Notes: a model not told the origin generated them from the sequence alone. A DNA stretch of 64,000 nt from Gammaproteobacteria bacterium (GCA_030583605.1 CP129466.1:1557001-1621000); one strand, 5' to 3'. Shown: positions 49,148-59,732, numbered from the stretch's first letter. Made by a program: numbers and translations.

Positions 49148-50038
49148 TCAGGTCGTTTCGCGGGATTGCTCCCGCACCGCTCGCATGAACTGGGCGTCGA
49201 TCAGTGACCGGTTATGCTGACGGGCTTCTCCGATCAACTTCTGCATTGCTCCGGACAGAAATGGTCGCGGAATCTTCGCAAGCTCCACGCAGGCATCATC
49301 GGTGAACCGGATTGTATCGTCGAGGCGCGAAGCAAGATACTTGGCTGCCTGGATGGATCCGTCCGCGGGCGCCGGCGCTGCGACCGGAAAGGGCGGCGCA
49401 TGTCCGGCAAACCAGAACTGGCCGCCGGCACGGAAGCCATAGAAGATCGGCATATTGGGAAACAAGCTGCCGTCAGTACACCCTCGGGAGAATTCCTCGC
49501 GCAGCAGGATATGGTCGATCTGGAGCACGAAACGACTCGGTCCGTGCTCCATCTCGTTCGGGGTTCCGTCACCCAGCTTCACGGAGGCATCCCAGGTGCA
49601 TTCGATGACCTGAAAGGCTTCCGCAATGATCCTGGGCCGCAGATCACCCTGGGCGCCGGTCGGAGATGGGATCAACGTGAATGGGTTGCTGCTGCGCTTC
49701 ACCTCCGCCGCCTGGCCTGGATACCCCAGCTTCGCGACTGACTCGAGTGCGTCCTGATCGAACTCGATGTAATTCAGGGCGCATTGCCCGCTTCGCCGCA
49801 GATTCGTGGCCGTGCCGCTGTTGCCACGGCTGATCAGCAGCATCGAATACGGAGCACTCACACTGAAAGGGAAGCAAAGGGCGTGTGGACCGATCCCCGT
49901 CTCGCCGTTCTTACTCACGGTCGTCACCAGCGCAAACGACATGGGTATGAATGCAGCGGACTGGTAGAAATTGTCGCGTGCTCCCAGCCGTATGAAAGCC
50001 GAGGCGAGATCTGTGCGTTCCCGTCTGGAGTTGACCAC
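49148..50038 (-). CDS. Flavin reductase-like FMN-binding protein
   Basis: A soluble protein whose N-terminal half resembles the flavin-reductase / pyridoxamine-oxidase-like split barrel (FIPMSFALVTTVSKNGETGIGPHALCFPFSVSAPYSMLLIS, read with short gaps). The C-terminal region is about 100 residues and unrelated to families I recognise. The open frame runs to 50251, but its first 71 codons look non-coding, so I place the start at a GTG (50038) just before the domain. The start is not secure. The gene sits in the same insert as the exported NTF2-like gene, which it precedes by 48 bases, so the two may form a transcript. Flavin binding is inferred from the fold only. Confidence 0.6.
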   Translation of the reverse strand: MVNSRRERTDLASAFIRLGARDNFYQSAAFIPMSFALVTTVSKNGETGIGPHALCFPFSVSAPYSMLLISRGNSGTATNLRRSGQCALNYIEFDQDALESVAKLGYPGQAAEVKRSSNPFTLIPSPTGAQGDLRPRIIAEAFQVIECTWDASVKLGDGTPNEMEHGPSRFVLQIDHILLREEFSRGCTDGSLFPNMPIFYGFRAGGQFWFAGHAPPFPVAAPAPADGSIQAAKYLASRLDDTIRFTDDACVELAKIPRPFLSGAMQKLIGEARQHNRSLIDAQFMRAVREQSRETT

Positions 50039-50354
50039 GTCGGAATTCCGTTCTGAGAATCGTTGAACGAATACCACGACCTGCCGCCCTGACGGTTGAC
50101 TCAGGTCAACGGGCGTCGACACGCCGCCGTCCAGCCGCAGCGAATCAACCCATGAAAGCCCTGTAATTCCATGTTTATAAAGTAGTAATATGTAACGACC
50201 AACGGGTTGTTTCAGGACGTTTATTCGCGTGTCGGCCGTGCAGCGACTCACCGCAGCCGCGGCAACGACTGCTCGCGGCAGCCCGCCGGGCAGCAGCCGG
50301 GCCTTGGCTATAATGCGATTGCGGCGCCGGGTCCTTGTCTGTGTGGCGCCGTGC
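50039..50354. other. AT-richer gap before tRNA-Leu with candidate -10
   Basis: This stretch contains a visibly AT-rich patch (about 50165-50225), unlike the surrounding high-GC DNA. A consensus TATAAT lies at 50309-50314, 40 bases before tRNA-Leu and at a suitable distance to drive it; no good -35 is visible. No gene is supported. Confidence 0.4.
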
Positions 50355-50439
50355 GGCGAAAGTGGCGGAATTGGTAGACGCGCAGGATTTAGGTTCCTGT
50401 GGGGTAACCCGTGAGAGTTCGAGTCTCTCCTTTCGCACC
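50355..50439 (+). tRNA. tRNA-Leu (UAG)
   Basis: Acceptor GCGAAAG pairs with CTTTCGC. It has a long variable arm typical of leucine tRNAs, the anticodon loop TTTAGGT giving TAG, and an encoded CCA. It lies just upstream of tig. Confidence 0.95.
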
Positions 50440-50489
50440 AGAACGTAGGTCGTGATTTCCACCTTCCTGAATGGCATGAGGGCTCGGTC

Positions 50490-51788
50490 TTGAGCGAGGT
50501 TCGTGTTTCGTTGGAGTCCGGAGCGGGGCTGGAGCGGCGTCTGCGGGTTCAGATTCCGGCGGAACGCATCGAGCGGGAGTTTGAAGCGCGGATCCGTGAT
50601 GCGGGACGCAGTGCGGATCTGCGCGGATTCAGGCGCGGCAAGGCTCCTGACAGGTTGATCCGCAGCCGCTTCGGCGACCGGATCCGGCAGGAAGTTCTCC
50701 AGGACGTCGTCCAGAGCAGCTTCTCAGAGGCGATCGTTCAGGAAAAACTGCGCCCCGCCGGCGGCCCCGCCATCGAGGCAGGTCCGCTGCAGGACGGCCA
50801 GGATTATTCGTTTACGGCGGTTTTCGAGGTCTATCCGGACTTCACGGTCGGGGGGCTCGAGCGCCTGAGCGTGCAAAAGCCCGACGTGCCTGTGCACGAG
50901 ACCGACGTCGACAACATGCTCGAACGCCTGCGGCAGCAGCGATGCCGCTGGAACGAAACGCAGCGGCCCGCAGCTGTTGGTGACCGGCTAACGATTGATT
51001 TCGAGGGCCGGCTGGATGGCGAGCCATTGGAGGGCGCAAGGGCGGAGCAACTCGAGGTCGTCATCGGCAGCGGCAGAATGTTGCCGGATTTCGAGACTGC
51101 GCTCATCGGCATGACGCCCGGTGCGTCGAAAAGCTTCCCCGTGCGTTTCCCGAATGATTATCACGAGGAGAAATTGCGCGATGCGACGGTGGTGTTCGAG
51201 GCCTCGGCCAGTATCGTAGCGGAGCCGGAACTGCCGGATCTGGACGATCGGTTCGCCAGGGAATGCGGGGCCGCGAGTGGTGACATTTCGGAGCTCCGGC
51301 GTCTGATACGCGAAAGTCTCGAGCGTGAAGTGGCTTCGCGGGTACATGCGGAGGTGCGCCGCCAGATCATGGAGCACCTGCTCGCCGAGAATCCGGTGGA
51401 GTTGCCGATGGTCCTGGTCAGAGAGGAGGCCGCGGACCTGCAGTCGGAGGCAGCCCGGCGCCTTGGCGCAGGAGGCGGGGAGGGTAGTCCGCCGCTTGAC
51501 GCCTATTTTGGCGTTGCCGAGCGCCGTGTGCGCCTGGGTCTGATCATGGGTGCGCTGATTCGCGAGCACGGCCTAAAGGTCGAGCAGGTGATGGTCGATA
51601 ACAGGCTCGATGAGCTTTGCCGTCACTACGACCGGCCGGACGAGGTCAGGACGCTTTATCGGCAGAACCCGAGACTGATGTCGGGTATCGAGAACTCGGT
51701 CATGGAAGAGCAGGCCATGACATGGCTGGTAGAGCGCGCACAGGTGACGCCCAAGGGGGTTACGCTGGCGGAGCTTCTGGCCCGCTGA
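50490..51788 (+). CDS. tig: Trigger factor
   Basis: The ribosome-associated chaperone and prolyl isomerase that meets nascent chains first. Its 432 residues comprise the ribosome-binding domain (signature GFRRGKAPDRLI near 45-56), the FKBP-like domain (about 160-245; GDRLTIDFEGRLDGEPLEGA), and the C-terminal chaperone arms. The probable start is TTG at 50490 with GAGG about eight bases upstream, because the only nearby ATG runs into a stop. It begins the tig-clpP-clpX-lon run, which is common in proteobacteria. Confidence 0.96.
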   Translation: MSEVRVSLESGAGLERRLRVQIPAERIEREFEARIRDAGRSADLRGFRRGKAPDRLIRSRFGDRIRQEVLQDVVQSSFSEAIVQEKLRPAGGPAIEAGPLQDGQDYSFTAVFEVYPDFTVGGLERLSVQKPDVPVHETDVDNMLERLRQQRCRWNETQRPAAVGDRLTIDFEGRLDGEPLEGARAEQLEVVIGSGRMLPDFETALIGMTPGASKSFPVRFPNDYHEEKLRDATVVFEASASIVAEPELPDLDDRFARECGAASGDISELRRLIRESLEREVASRVHAEVRRQIMEHLLAENPVELPMVLVREEAADLQSEAARRLGAGGGEGSPPLDAYFGVAERRVRLGLIMGALIREHGLKVEQVMVDNRLDELCRHYDRPDEVRTLYRQNPRLMSGIENSVMEEQAMTWLVERAQVTPKGVTLAELLAR

Positions 51789-51822
51789 ATCATAGCCGCA
51801 GATGAAAAGGACAGGCCTGAAA

Positions 51823-52452
51823 ATGGAAACCAAAGCTCTCAATCTCGTGCCGATGGTTGTCGAGCAGACGGCGCGGGGTGAACGCGCCTATGACATCTAC
51901 TCGCGCCTCTTGAAGGAACGAGTCGTCTTTATAGTTGGTCCCGTCGAGGACCAGATGGCGAATCTGGTGGTAGCGCAGTTGCTGTTTCTCGAGTCCGAAA
52001 ACCCGGACAAGGACATCCACCTGTACATCAATTCTCCGGGTGGATCGGTGAGCGCCGGGCTGTCCATCTACGACACGATGCAGTTCATCAAGCCGGAGGT
52101 CAGCACTATCTGTGTCGGCCAGGCGGCGAGTATGGGCGCCGTCCTGCTTGCCGGCGGCGCCAAGGGAAAACGTTTTTGCCTGCCGCATTCACGGATCATG
52201 ATTCATCAGCCGCTCGGTGGCTTTCAGGGTCAGGCGGTGGATTTCGATCGATACGCGAAAGAGATCCTCCAGACGCGCGCCCGACTGAACGAAATCCTCG
52301 TGAAACACACCGGGCAGCCGCTCGATCGCATCGAGCGCGATACTGACCGTGACTACTTCATGAGCGGACAGGAGGCGGCCGAGTACGGGCTCATCGATAC
52401 GGTCCTGGCTCGCCGCGTGCCCCTGTCGCCAGACGCGGAAACGGCTGGTTGA
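51823..52452 (+). CDS. clpP: ATP-dependent Clp protease proteolytic subunit
   Basis: A serine peptidase forming a 14-mer chamber that degrades substrates unfolded by ClpX. The catalytic serine is Ser103 (GQAASMGA), and the histidine is His128 (HSRIMIHQP). A start at 51802 is possible, but the ATG at 51823 ([15 protein letters not shown]) has AGGA upstream and the usual N-terminus, giving 209 residues. The start lies 34 bases after tig. Confidence 0.97.
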   Translation: METKALNLVPMVVEQTARGERAYDIYSRLLKERVVFIVGPVEDQMANLVVAQLLFLESENPDKDIHLYINSPGGSVSAGLSIYDTMQFIKPEVSTICVGQAASMGAVLLAGGAKGKRFCLPHSRIMIHQPLGGFQGQAVDFDRYAKEILQTRARLNEILVKHTGQPLDRIERDTDRDYFMSGQEAAEYGLIDTVLARRVPLSPDAETAG

Positions 52453-52485
52453 CGGGTTGCCGCATTCGGAATTGAGGCGCAATTT

Positions 52486-52515
52486 TTGCGTGTTTTGCGG
52501 CTTGCGTGCTATATA
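52486..52515 (+). promoter_or_regulatory. Candidate sigma70 promoter for clpX
   Basis: TTGCGT (52486-52491), an 18-base spacer and TATATA (52510-52515) lie in the 127-bp clpP-clpX gap. This would let clpX be transcribed apart from clpP. Confidence 0.4.
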
Positions 52516-52579
52516 CGGTTGCGGGCCTCCTCGATGACGTCAGGGATCCTGAGTCACCGGTAACGTAACAGAGGGCAAT

Positions 52580-53899
52580 ATGTCGAACGAGACCCGGGGA
52601 CGGAACGACGACGGAAAGCTGCTGTATTGCTCTTTTTGCGGCAAGAGCCAGCATGAGGTCCGGAAGCTGATTGCGGGCCCGTCCGTGTTCATCTGCGACG
52701 AATGCGTCGAGCTATGCAACGACATCATTCGTGAGGAACTCGAGGACCGCACCGAGCAGCGCGGCACCAAGCTTCCCAAGCCGCACGAGATCAAGTCGGT
52801 GCTCGATGAGTACGTGATCGGGCAGGATCGCGCGAAGAAGGTCCTGTCGGTGGCGGTCTACAATCATTACAAGCGTCTCGAGAACCGGGCGGGCGACTCC
52901 GGCAAGAAAGAGGTCGAGATCGCCAAGAGCAACATCCTCCTGATCGGCCCGACGGGTTGCGGGAAAACGCTGCTCGCCGAGACTCTGGCGCGATTGCTCA
53001 ATGTGCCGTTTACCATCGCGGACGCTACCACGCTGACGGAAGCGGGCTATGTCGGCGAGGACGTCGAGAACATCATCCAGAAGCTGCTGCAGAAGTGCGA
53101 CTACGACGTCGAGAAAGCGCAGACTGGCATCGTCTACATTGATGAAATCGACAAGATTTCGAGAAAGTCGGACAACCCGTCCATAACCCGCGACGTGTCC
53201 GGTGAGGGTGTGCAGCAAGCGCTCCTCAAGCTCATAGAGGGCACCGTTGCCTCGGTGCCACCCCAGGGTGGGCGCAAGCATCCCCAGCAGGAATTCCTGC
53301 AGGTCGACACCACGAACATCCTGTTTGTTGTCGGTGGAGCGTTTGCCGGACTCGAGAAGATCATCAGGAATCGGTCGCAGCGGGGTGGCATTGGGTTCGT
53401 GGCCGAGGTGCGTGGCAGTGCCGAGGAGCCGAATATCGGGCAGTTGCTTACGGACGTGGAGCCTGAGGATCTGATCAAGTACGGATTGATTCCGGAATTC
53501 GTCGGACGTTTGCCGGTAGTGGCGACGCTCGACGAACTCGACGAAACCGCGCTGGTCAGCATTCTTATTGATCCCCGCAATGCGCTGACCAAGCAGTACC
53601 GCAAGCTGTTCGAGATGGAGGGCTGTGATCTCGAGTTCCGCGAGGACGCGCTTCGGGCGGTCGCCCAGAAGGCAATGCAGCGAAAGACCGGGGCCCGGGG
53701 GCTGCGCACGATCCTGGAAACCGTGCTCCTCGACACGATGTATGAATTGCCATCCATGACCGGCGCCAGGAAGGTGGTGGTCGACGAGGCAGTCATCGTC
53801 GGGGAAACCAAGCCGTACGTGATTTACGAATCCGACGAGGCGCCACCCAGGAGGCCGGTGGACGAGGAACGGCTGCGAGCCGGGTCCGGCCGATCCTGA
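52580..53899 (+). CDS. clpX: ATP-dependent Clp protease ATP-binding subunit ClpX
   Basis: A AAA+ unfoldase (439 residues) that recognises tagged proteins and feeds them to ClpP. The N-terminal zinc-binding domain is complete (CSFCGKS ... [10 protein letters not shown]), followed by Walker A GPTGCGKT, Walker [11 protein letters not shown], the pore loop region and sensor motifs. The IGF-type ClpP-binding loop is expected in the RGGIGFV segment, which is present. ClpP and Lon are its neighbours. Confidence 0.98.
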   Translation: MSNETRGRNDDGKLLYCSFCGKSQHEVRKLIAGPSVFICDECVELCNDIIREELEDRTEQRGTKLPKPHEIKSVLDEYVIGQDRAKKVLSVAVYNHYKRLENRAGDSGKKEVEIAKSNILLIGPTGCGKTLLAETLARLLNVPFTIADATTLTEAGYVGEDVENIIQKLLQKCDYDVEKAQTGIVYIDEIDKISRKSDNPSITRDVSGEGVQQALLKLIEGTVASVPPQGGRKHPQQEFLQVDTTNILFVVGGAFAGLEKIIRNRSQRGGIGFVAEVRGSAEEPNIGQLLTDVEPEDLIKYGLIPEFVGRLPVVATLDELDETALVSILIDPRNALTKQYRKLFEMEGCDLEFREDALRAVAQKAMQRKTGARGLRTILETVLLDTMYELPSMTGARKVVVDEAVIVGETKPYVIYESDEAPPRRPVDEERLRAGSGRS

Positions 53900-53989
53900 T
53901 TTCGTTCCTTATCTATCCCGAATTTTCCCGCCGGCGTCTTGCCAAACGCCGGTTTGCGTTGATGAGCAGCAGCGATGACGGAGACCACC

Positions 53990-56404
53990 ATGGCTGACGA
54001 TCGCCAGCAATTGCGCAAGAGCATTCCCATCCTCCCGCTGCGTGATGTCGTGGTCTATCCACACATGGTGATACCGCTTTTTGTCGGGCGCCAGAAGTCG
54101 ATTCTCGCCCTGGATGTCGCCATGAATGCGGGAAAGCAGATCTTGCTGGTAGCGCAGAAACAGGCGGACGTCGATGAACCGACGCTGAACGACATTTACG
54201 CAGTTGGCACCCTCGCCACGATACTGCAGCTGCTGAAGTTGCCCGATGGCACCGTAAAGGTGCTGGTCGAAGGTGGTAGCCGGGCGCGACTCATCGAGTG
54301 CCAGCAGGGTGAGCATTTCTCCGCGGACATCGAGCTCATCACGGAAGACGACGCGGCCGAATCGCGCGAGCTCGACGTGCTCAAGCGTTCGATCGTCTCG
54401 CAGTTCGAGAGCTACGTGAAGCTCAACAAGAAGGTGCCGCCTGAGATCATGACTTCGCTCGCGGGCATCGATCAGCCAGGCCGGCTTGCGGACACCGTGG
54501 TTGCACACATGTCGCTCAAGCTCGAAGCCAAGCAGAAGGTGCTCGAGATAACAGGGGTGCGGGAGCGCCTGGAGCATGTGCTTGGGCTGGTCGATACAGA
54601 GATCGACATGCTCCAGATCGAGAAGCGGATTCGTGGGCGCGTCAAGCAGCAGATGGAGAAGAGCCAGCGCGAGTACTACCTGAATGAGCAGATGAAGGCC
54701 ATTCAGAAGGAACTGGGCGAGATGGAGGATGCACCGAACGAGATTGCCGATCTCGAGCAGAAAATTGCACGGGCAGGCATGTCGCAGGAAGCGCGCGACA
54801 AGGCTGCGTCGGAACTGAACAAGCTCAAGATGATGTCGCCAATGTCGGCGGAGGCGACTGTCGTCCGCAATTACATCGACTGGCTGTTGAAGTCACCCTG
54901 GCGGAGCCGTACCAAGATCAACCGGGATCTGCGGCATGCGGAGGAGGTGCTGGAGCGCGACCATTACGGGCTTGGGAAAGTGAAGGAACGCATTCTCGAG
55001 TATCTGGCCGTCCAGCAGCGTGTGAAGAAGACGAAAGGACCGATTCTCTGCCTGGTCGGGCCTCCCGGGGTCGGCAAGACGTCGCTGGGGCAGAGCATTG
55101 CGAAGGCGACCAACAGAAAATTCATCCGCATGTCGCTCGGCGGTGTGCGCGACGAAGCTGAAATCCGCGGGCATCGCCGAACCTATATCGGCTCGATGCC
55201 CGGCAAGATCATCCAGAACCTGGCGAAGACGACGGTGAGGAACCCGCTGTTCCTGCTGGATGAGGTCGACAAGATGTCGACGGATTTCAGGGGCGACCCC
55301 TCATCTGCATTGCTGGAGGTGCTCGATCCCGAGCAGAACTCGGCGTTCAACGACCATTACCTGGAGGTCGATTTCGATCTCTCGGACGTGATGTTCGTGT
55401 GCACCGCCAACACGCTCAATATTCCGCCGCCGCTCCTGGACCGCATGGAAGTCATCCGGATTCCTGGGTATACGGAAGACGAAAAGATCAATATTGCACG
55501 CAGTTATCTCATTCCGAAACAGAAGAAGGCGAACGGACTGAAAGACCAGGAGCTGGTCATCGGCGACGCGACCGTTCGCGATATCGTTCGTTACCACACC
55601 CGCGAATCCGGAGTGCGCAATCTGGAGCGCGAAATCGCCAAGATTTGCCGAAAGGTGGTGAAGGGCCTGCTATTGCGACCGCGCGAGCAGCAGATTCAGG
55701 TCGTGCCGCGCGGCCTCGAGAAGTATCTCGGGGTGCGTCGATTCCGCTATGGGCGGGCCGAGGAAAACGATCAGGTTGGCCAGGTGACGGGCCTGGCATG
55801 GACGGAGGTAGGCGGAGAACTGCTGACTATTGAAGCGGCAGTGGTCCCCGGAAAAGGAAAGCTGATCCACACCGGGCAGTTGGGCGACGTCATGCAGGAA
55901 TCGATTCAGGCGGCGACCACGGTGGTGCGCAGTCGTGCGGCAATCCTGGGTATCGAGGCAGACTTTCACCAGCGTTTTGACCTGCACATTCATGTCCCGG
56001 AGGGTGCCACACCGAAGGACGGTCCGAGCGCGGGTGTCGGCATGTGCACGGCGCTCGTTTCGGCGTTGACAGGGATCCCGGTTCGTTCTGATGTGGCCAT
56101 GACGGGCGAGATCACGCTGCGGGGCGAGGTGTTGCCGATAGGCGGCCTGAAAGAGAAGTTGCTTGCGGCGCATCGCGGCGGAATCACGACAGCGCTCATT
56201 CCCAAGGAGAACGAGAAGGATCTCGTCGAAATACCGCGAAACATCAAGGACAAGCTGAGAATTGTTCCGGTCAGATGGATAGACGAGGTGCTGCAGTTGT
56301 CGCTCCAGAGGATGCCGGTTCCGAAAGCTTCCGGCGCTGCAGCGGCAGAGGATGAGGCCCGCAAGACCGCAGATGCAGGCACGAGTGAAGTCCGTGCTCA
56401 CTAG
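53990..56404 (+). CDS. lon: ATP-dependent protease La
   Basis: Lon is a homohexameric AAA+ protease for misfolded and short-lived regulatory proteins. At about 804 residues it has an N-terminal substrate-binding domain (from [20 protein letters not shown]), the ATPase domain ([25 protein letters not shown]) and the C-terminal peptidase domain with catalytic Ser680 ([10 protein letters not shown]) and Lys723 ([14 protein letters not shown]). Two in-frame ATGs exist (53975 and 53990). I prefer 53990 because GGAG precedes it by seven bases. No clear heat-shock promoter is visible in the 75-bp gap after clpX. Confidence 0.97.
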   Translation: MADDRQQLRKSIPILPLRDVVVYPHMVIPLFVGRQKSILALDVAMNAGKQILLVAQKQADVDEPTLNDIYAVGTLATILQLLKLPDGTVKVLVEGGSRARLIECQQGEHFSADIELITEDDAAESRELDVLKRSIVSQFESYVKLNKKVPPEIMTSLAGIDQPGRLADTVVAHMSLKLEAKQKVLEITGVRERLEHVLGLVDTEIDMLQIEKRIRGRVKQQMEKSQREYYLNEQMKAIQKELGEMEDAPNEIADLEQKIARAGMSQEARDKAASELNKLKMMSPMSAEATVVRNYIDWLLKSPWRSRTKINRDLRHAEEVLERDHYGLGKVKERILEYLAVQQRVKKTKGPILCLVGPPGVGKTSLGQSIAKATNRKFIRMSLGGVRDEAEIRGHRRTYIGSMPGKIIQNLAKTTVRNPLFLLDEVDKMSTDFRGDPSSALLEVLDPEQNSAFNDHYLEVDFDLSDVMFVCTANTLNIPPPLLDRMEVIRIPGYTEDEKINIARSYLIPKQKKANGLKDQELVIGDATVRDIVRYHTRESGVRNLEREIAKICRKVVKGLLLRPREQQIQVVPRGLEKYLGVRRFRYGRAEENDQVGQVTGLAWTEVGGELLTIEAAVVPGKGKLIHTGQLGDVMQESIQAATTVVRSRAAILGIEADFHQRFDLHIHVPEGATPKDGPSAGVGMCTALVSALTGIPVRSDVAMTGEITLRGEVLPIGGLKEKLLAAHRGGITTALIPKENEKDLVEIPRNIKDKLRIVPVRWIDEVLQLSLQRMPVPKASGAAAAEDEARKTADAGTSEVRAH

Positions 56405-56434
56405 GACGCCTGATCACGGCTGGCCCGCGGTGTG

Positions 56435-56464
56435 TTGACAGCACTTTTTTCTGCTTGGTATAAG
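56435..56464 (+). promoter_or_regulatory. Strong sigma70 promoter for hupB
   Basis: A perfect -35 TTGACA (56435-56440) and a near-perfect -10 TATAAG (56459-56464) are separated by 18 bases, with a T-rich spacer. It sits about 170 bases before the HU gene, leaving a long 5' untranslated region. An abundant nucleoid protein would be expected to have a promoter of this strength. Confidence 0.7.
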
Positions 56465-56637
56465 GCAGGCACTTCATTCCGACGGCTGAGTCCGACGTAG
56501 TTCCGTCGGGCGTTTCGTTGCGTGTTGCGGTGGAAGCTTCGGTGGTCGCTTGAGCAGTTCAGGGCGGCTTCGTTGGGGGCGCGTCATGGCGTTTTGCGAT
56601 GGCGCGGGGTTCGGAATTTCGCGATAGGATGCGGCTG

Positions 56638-56910
56638 ATGAATAAGGGCGATTTGATCGATGTGGTTTCGGGTGACGCCGGTTTGTCGAAAGCGGACGCG
56701 ACCCGCGCGGTGGAGTCCGTGATTTCGGCCATCACTAATGCATTGAAGAGCGGCACCCAGGTATCGCTGGTCGGCTTCGGTACCTTTACCGTGAAAAAGC
56801 GCGCGGCCAGGACCGGACGTAATCCGCGGACGGGCGAGGCGATCGAGATTCGCGCCAGCAAGGTGCCGGGGTTTCGTGCTGGCAAGGCATTGAAGGATGC
56901 CGTAAACTAG
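56638..56910 (+). CDS. hupB: DNA-binding protein HU-beta
   Basis: A 90-residue nucleoid-associated protein that binds and bends DNA as a dimer. The family pattern is complete: [18 protein letters not shown] at the N-terminus, the GFGTF motif ([19 protein letters not shown]) at the base of the DNA-binding arm, and the C-terminal [12 protein letters not shown]. The frame opens earlier at 56599, but the ATG at 56638 has AGGA upstream and the usual length. Lon upstream and ppiD downstream are the typical neighbours. Confidence 0.97.
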   Translation: MNKGDLIDVVSGDAGLSKADATRAVESVISAITNALKSGTQVSLVGFGTFTVKKRAARTGRNPRTGEAIEIRASKVPGFRAGKALKDAVN

Positions 56911-57038
56911 CGCGCTTTCCGGGTGGGTCAGGTAGCTGGCTGACCGATCCTCCGGATCCAGGTGTGCGGCTGCCGTGACTCGGTCGGTAGCCCGCTCCGG
57001 CGGCGGCATACCATTACAGGGTCACGCGGCCCTGTCGC

Positions 57039-57114
57039 GGGTGCTTAGCTCAGCTGGAAGAGCGTCGCCCTTACAAGGCGAAGGTCGGGGGTTCGAGACC
57101 CTCAGCACCCACCA
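57039..57114 (+). tRNA. tRNA-Val (UAC)
   Basis: Acceptor GGGTGCT pairs with AGCACCC. The anticodon loop CTTACAA gives TAC, and CCA is encoded. It lies eight bases before tRNA-Asp, so the two are probably processed from one transcript. Confidence 0.96.
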
Positions 57115-57121
57115 ATACCGC

Positions 57122-57198
57122 GGAGTGGTAGTTCAGCTGGTTAGAATACCGGCCTGTCACGCCGGGGGTCGCGGGTTCGAGTCCCGTCCACTCCGCCA
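57122..57198 (+). tRNA. tRNA-Asp (GUC)
   Basis: Acceptor GGAGTGG pairs with CCACTCC, with discriminator G. The anticodon loop CTGTCAC gives GTC, and CCA is encoded. A strong terminator follows. Confidence 0.96.
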
Positions 57199-57207
57199 CT
57201 AGAGACG

Positions 57208-57243
57208 AAACGGGCGCTACGGCAATGTGGCGCCCGTTTTTTT
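57208..57243 (+). terminator. Intrinsic terminator after tRNA-Asp
   Basis: The stem AAACGGGCGC pairs with GCGCCCGTTT around a 12-base loop and is followed directly by a run of T residues (57237-57243). It ends the tRNA-Val/Asp transcript before ppiD. It is the clearest rho-independent terminator in the window. Confidence 0.85.
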
Positions 57244-57342
57244 CATCGGCAGATAAAATGGCCCGGACTGACGAGTCGCCTCCGGGCATCGACCAGGTGA
57301 CGGATGCAGCCAGAGGCCAAAGGCCGCTAGCCGGGAGTAGTT

Positions 57343-59256
57343 ATGCTGCAAAACATTCGTGATCGCTTCACCGGTGTAGTGGCCGGTTTCGCTATTGCCG
57401 CGATCGGCATCATGTTGACCATCTCGTTCGTGGATACGGGAAATTTCACCGGAACCACGAACTTTGCCGCGCGTGTCAACGGTGAAGACATTCCACTGGC
57501 TGACTTTCGGCAGATCGCCCAGCAGCAACTGCTGCAACAGGAGGAAGCGACCCGGGCGAGCCTCTCGGATGAGGCGCGCATGCAGCTCGAACGAAATGTG
57601 CTCGAGGGCATGGTGCGAAATCGGGTCGTCGCCCAGTACGTGCAGCAGATGGGTTACCGGGTTGGTGATCAGCAGGTCGCCGAGCACATTCGCAGTCTCC
57701 CTGTGTTCCAGGTGGCCGGTCAGTTTTCCAGCGACGGCTACATGGCTGCGCTTGCGGGTCAGGGCATGACGCCGACGGCATTCGAGGAGGAGCGTCGGGC
57801 GGCCTTGCAGATCGAGGAACTGCAGGCGGGTATTCTCGAGAGTTCGTTCCTCACCCCGGCGGAGTATCGTCGATTCATACTCCTGGAGGGCGAGCAGCGT
57901 CAGGCGGCATTCGCCATACTTGGAGCTGATGCAGTCTCTGCCGGCATCAAGGTCACGGAGGAAGATGTTCGCCAGTTCTACGATGCGAACCCGGACAAGT
58001 TCGAGTCCGAGGAGAGCGTGGCCATCGATTTCGTCGAGGCGACACTGCAGAACGTCGAGCCGGGAGCGGCTGTGACCGAGGAGGAGTTGCGTGCTGCATA
58101 TGAAGCCAATCCGGACCGCTTCAGAACCGAAGAACAGAGACACGCACGCCACATCCTGATCGCCATAGACCAGGATACCGACGACGGTGCTGCCCGTGAG
58201 CTCGCGGGCAAGGTACGCTCACGTCTCGTGGCAGGGGAGGACTTTGCGGCGCTGGCGCGCGAGTATTCGGATGATCCCGGTTCTGCCTCGGGCGGTGGCG
58301 ATCTTGGCTGGGCCGGGCGGGGTACCTACGTTGGTGCCTTCGAGGACGCGTTGTTCGGCCTGAAGGCGGGTGACATGTCCGAGCCGGTGAAGACGGAATT
58401 CGGTTACCACATCATCCAATTGCTGGAAGTCAGGCCGGGCGCCGAGAGATCGTTCGCTGAAGTGCGAGGTGAGCTGGAGCAGGAATTGAAGGCCAGTGCC
58501 GGGCACGACCGCTTCTTTGCGTTGACGGAGAAGATGGATGACGCGGCATTGGAGAATCCGGGTAGTCTGGACGCAGTTGCCAGCGTGACTGGATTGCCGA
58601 TCCGTCATTTGGATCGATTTACGCGGGCAGGCGGCGAGCCGTTCGGCGCCAATCGTGCGGTCATCGACGCAGTATTCAGTCCGGCAGTGCTGGAGGGCGG
58701 GGAGAACAGTCCGATAGTCGAGCTCGACGAGAACCGGGTCGCGGTCCTGCGAGTCACCGAGCATCGCCCGGTCAAGCTGCGACCGCTGGATGAGGTCCAT
58801 GCCGAGGCTGAGGCGGCGGTACGGGCTGAGAGGGCGCATCAGCTGGTAACCGAGCAGGGGCAGGCGCTTCTTGCCGCTGCCAGGTCGGGAAGCGATTTCG
58901 CCGTTGTGGTGGCGGAGCGGAATGCAAAACTCCAGGGCCCGCAGACACTGTCCAGGCGAACCCCGGATCTCCCGCCGGAGCTCCTGTCGGGCATCTTCCG
59001 CGCCCCAAATCCCCGTGGAGGGCAACCGGTGTTTGGCGGTTTGAGCCTGGCGGATGGCAGTTTCGCCGTGTTTCGCGTGGATGCCGTTACACCCGGCAAG
59101 CCGGAGGACATACCTCAGGAGCAACGTGACGCCCGCAAGAACATTCTGGCCAGGCAGGCCGGCGTGGCCGACATCACCGCCCTGGCGGTGGATCTCCGTA
59201 ACGATGCAAAGGTCGTGGTAGCGCCGGGCCTGTTCGAGCAGTCAGAAAACTTCTGA
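57343..59256 (+). CDS. ppiD: Peptidyl-prolyl isomerase / periplasmic chaperone PpiD
   Basis: A 637-residue inner-membrane-anchored folding factor at the SecYEG exit. It has a short cytoplasmic N-terminus ([11 protein letters not shown]), one transmembrane helix (about 12-28), SurA-N-like chaperone regions and a parvulin domain (about 263-362, [13 protein letters not shown] through [14 protein letters not shown]). The parvulin core looks complete. It follows hupB and two tRNAs, and the next chromosomal gene would have been fabI but for the inserted IS element. Confidence 0.94.
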   Translation: MLQNIRDRFTGVVAGFAIAAIGIMLTISFVDTGNFTGTTNFAARVNGEDIPLADFRQIAQQQLLQQEEATRASLSDEARMQLERNVLEGMVRNRVVAQYVQQMGYRVGDQQVAEHIRSLPVFQVAGQFSSDGYMAALAGQGMTPTAFEEERRAALQIEELQAGILESSFLTPAEYRRFILLEGEQRQAAFAILGADAVSAGIKVTEEDVRQFYDANPDKFESEESVAIDFVEATLQNVEPGAAVTEEELRAAYEANPDRFRTEEQRHARHILIAIDQDTDDGAARELAGKVRSRLVAGEDFAALAREYSDDPGSASGGGDLGWAGRGTYVGAFEDALFGLKAGDMSEPVKTEFGYHIIQLLEVRPGAERSFAEVRGELEQELKASAGHDRFFALTEKMDDAALENPGSLDAVASVTGLPIRHLDRFTRAGGEPFGANRAVIDAVFSPAVLEGGENSPIVELDENRVAVLRVTEHRPVKLRPLDEVHAEAEAAVRAERAHQLVTEQGQALLAAARSGSDFAVVVAERNAKLQGPQTLSRRTPDLPPELLSGIFRAPNPRGGQPVFGGLSLADGSFAVFRVDAVTPGKPEDIPQEQRDARKNILARQAGVADITALAVDLRNDAKVVVAPGLFEQSENF

Positions 59257-59291
59257 CGCCGCCCGTGACCCGTCGCGTTGGTCGTCGGCTA

Positions 59292-59307
59292 GGGCCTGTT
59301 AACACTA
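59292..59307. repeat. Left terminal inverted repeat of the IS
   Basis: Sixteen bases, GGGCCTGTTAACACTA, exactly reverse-complementary to 60080-60095. The match extends outward by six more bases (from 59286). Confidence 0.9.
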
Positions 59308-59324
59308 CATGATAAGCTTGCGGC

Positions 59325-59732
59325 ATGGAAATCAGTGCCGCTCAGTTCAGTCGCATCGAGGCGTTTCTGCCCGTACAGCGTGGCAACGTCTCGCTCAGTA
59401 ACCTGCAAGTCGTCAACGCGATTCTGTACATCGCTGAAAACGGCTGTAAGTGGCGTGCCTTGCCCAAGCGCTTCGGTAACTGGCACACCATTTACACGCG
59501 CATGAATCGCTGGGCGAAAGCCGGCGTACTCGATCGGCTGTTCGAGGAGTTGCAGCATCAGCAGTTGATCCGCGTGAAGATTGAGGCAGTCAGTCTCGAC
59601 AGCACCATCGTCAAGGTGCATCCGGATGGCACTGGCGCGCTAAAAAAAACGGCCCACAGGCCATCGGCAGATCGCGGGGCGGATGGACCACCAAAATTCA
59701 TATGGTTGCCGCGGATGCTCGAACGGCTCTGA
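59325..59732 (+). CDS. IS5-family transposase, upstream frame (orfA)
   Basis: The 135-residue upstream reading frame carries the helix-turn-helix N-terminus (FLPVQRGNVSLSNLQVVNAIL), the NGCKWRALPKRFGNWHTIY segment typical of IS5/IS427 transposases, and the first catalytic aspartate (VSLDSTIVKVH). At codons 107-108 (AAA AAA within eight A residues, 59642-59649) a -1 slip would join it to the second frame. Without the slip it ends at 59732 after about 28 residues of non-homologous tail. Confidence 0.88.
   Translation: MEISAAQFSRIEAFLPVQRGNVSLSNLQVVNAILYIAENGCKWRALPKRFGNWHTIYTRMNRWAKAGVLDRLFEELQHQQLIRVKIEAVSLDSTIVKVHPDGTGALKKTAHRPSADRGADGPPKFIWLPRMLERL

Noticed and set aside
50039..50251. N-terminal 71 codons of the flavin-reductase-like frame
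   Set aside because: The sequence is AT-richer, the predicted peptide has no homology to the domain, and a GTG just before the conserved fold is a more natural start.
53900..53989. Heat-shock (sigma32) promoter before lon
   Set aside because: I looked for the -35 and CCCCAT-type -10 and found no acceptable pair with correct spacing.
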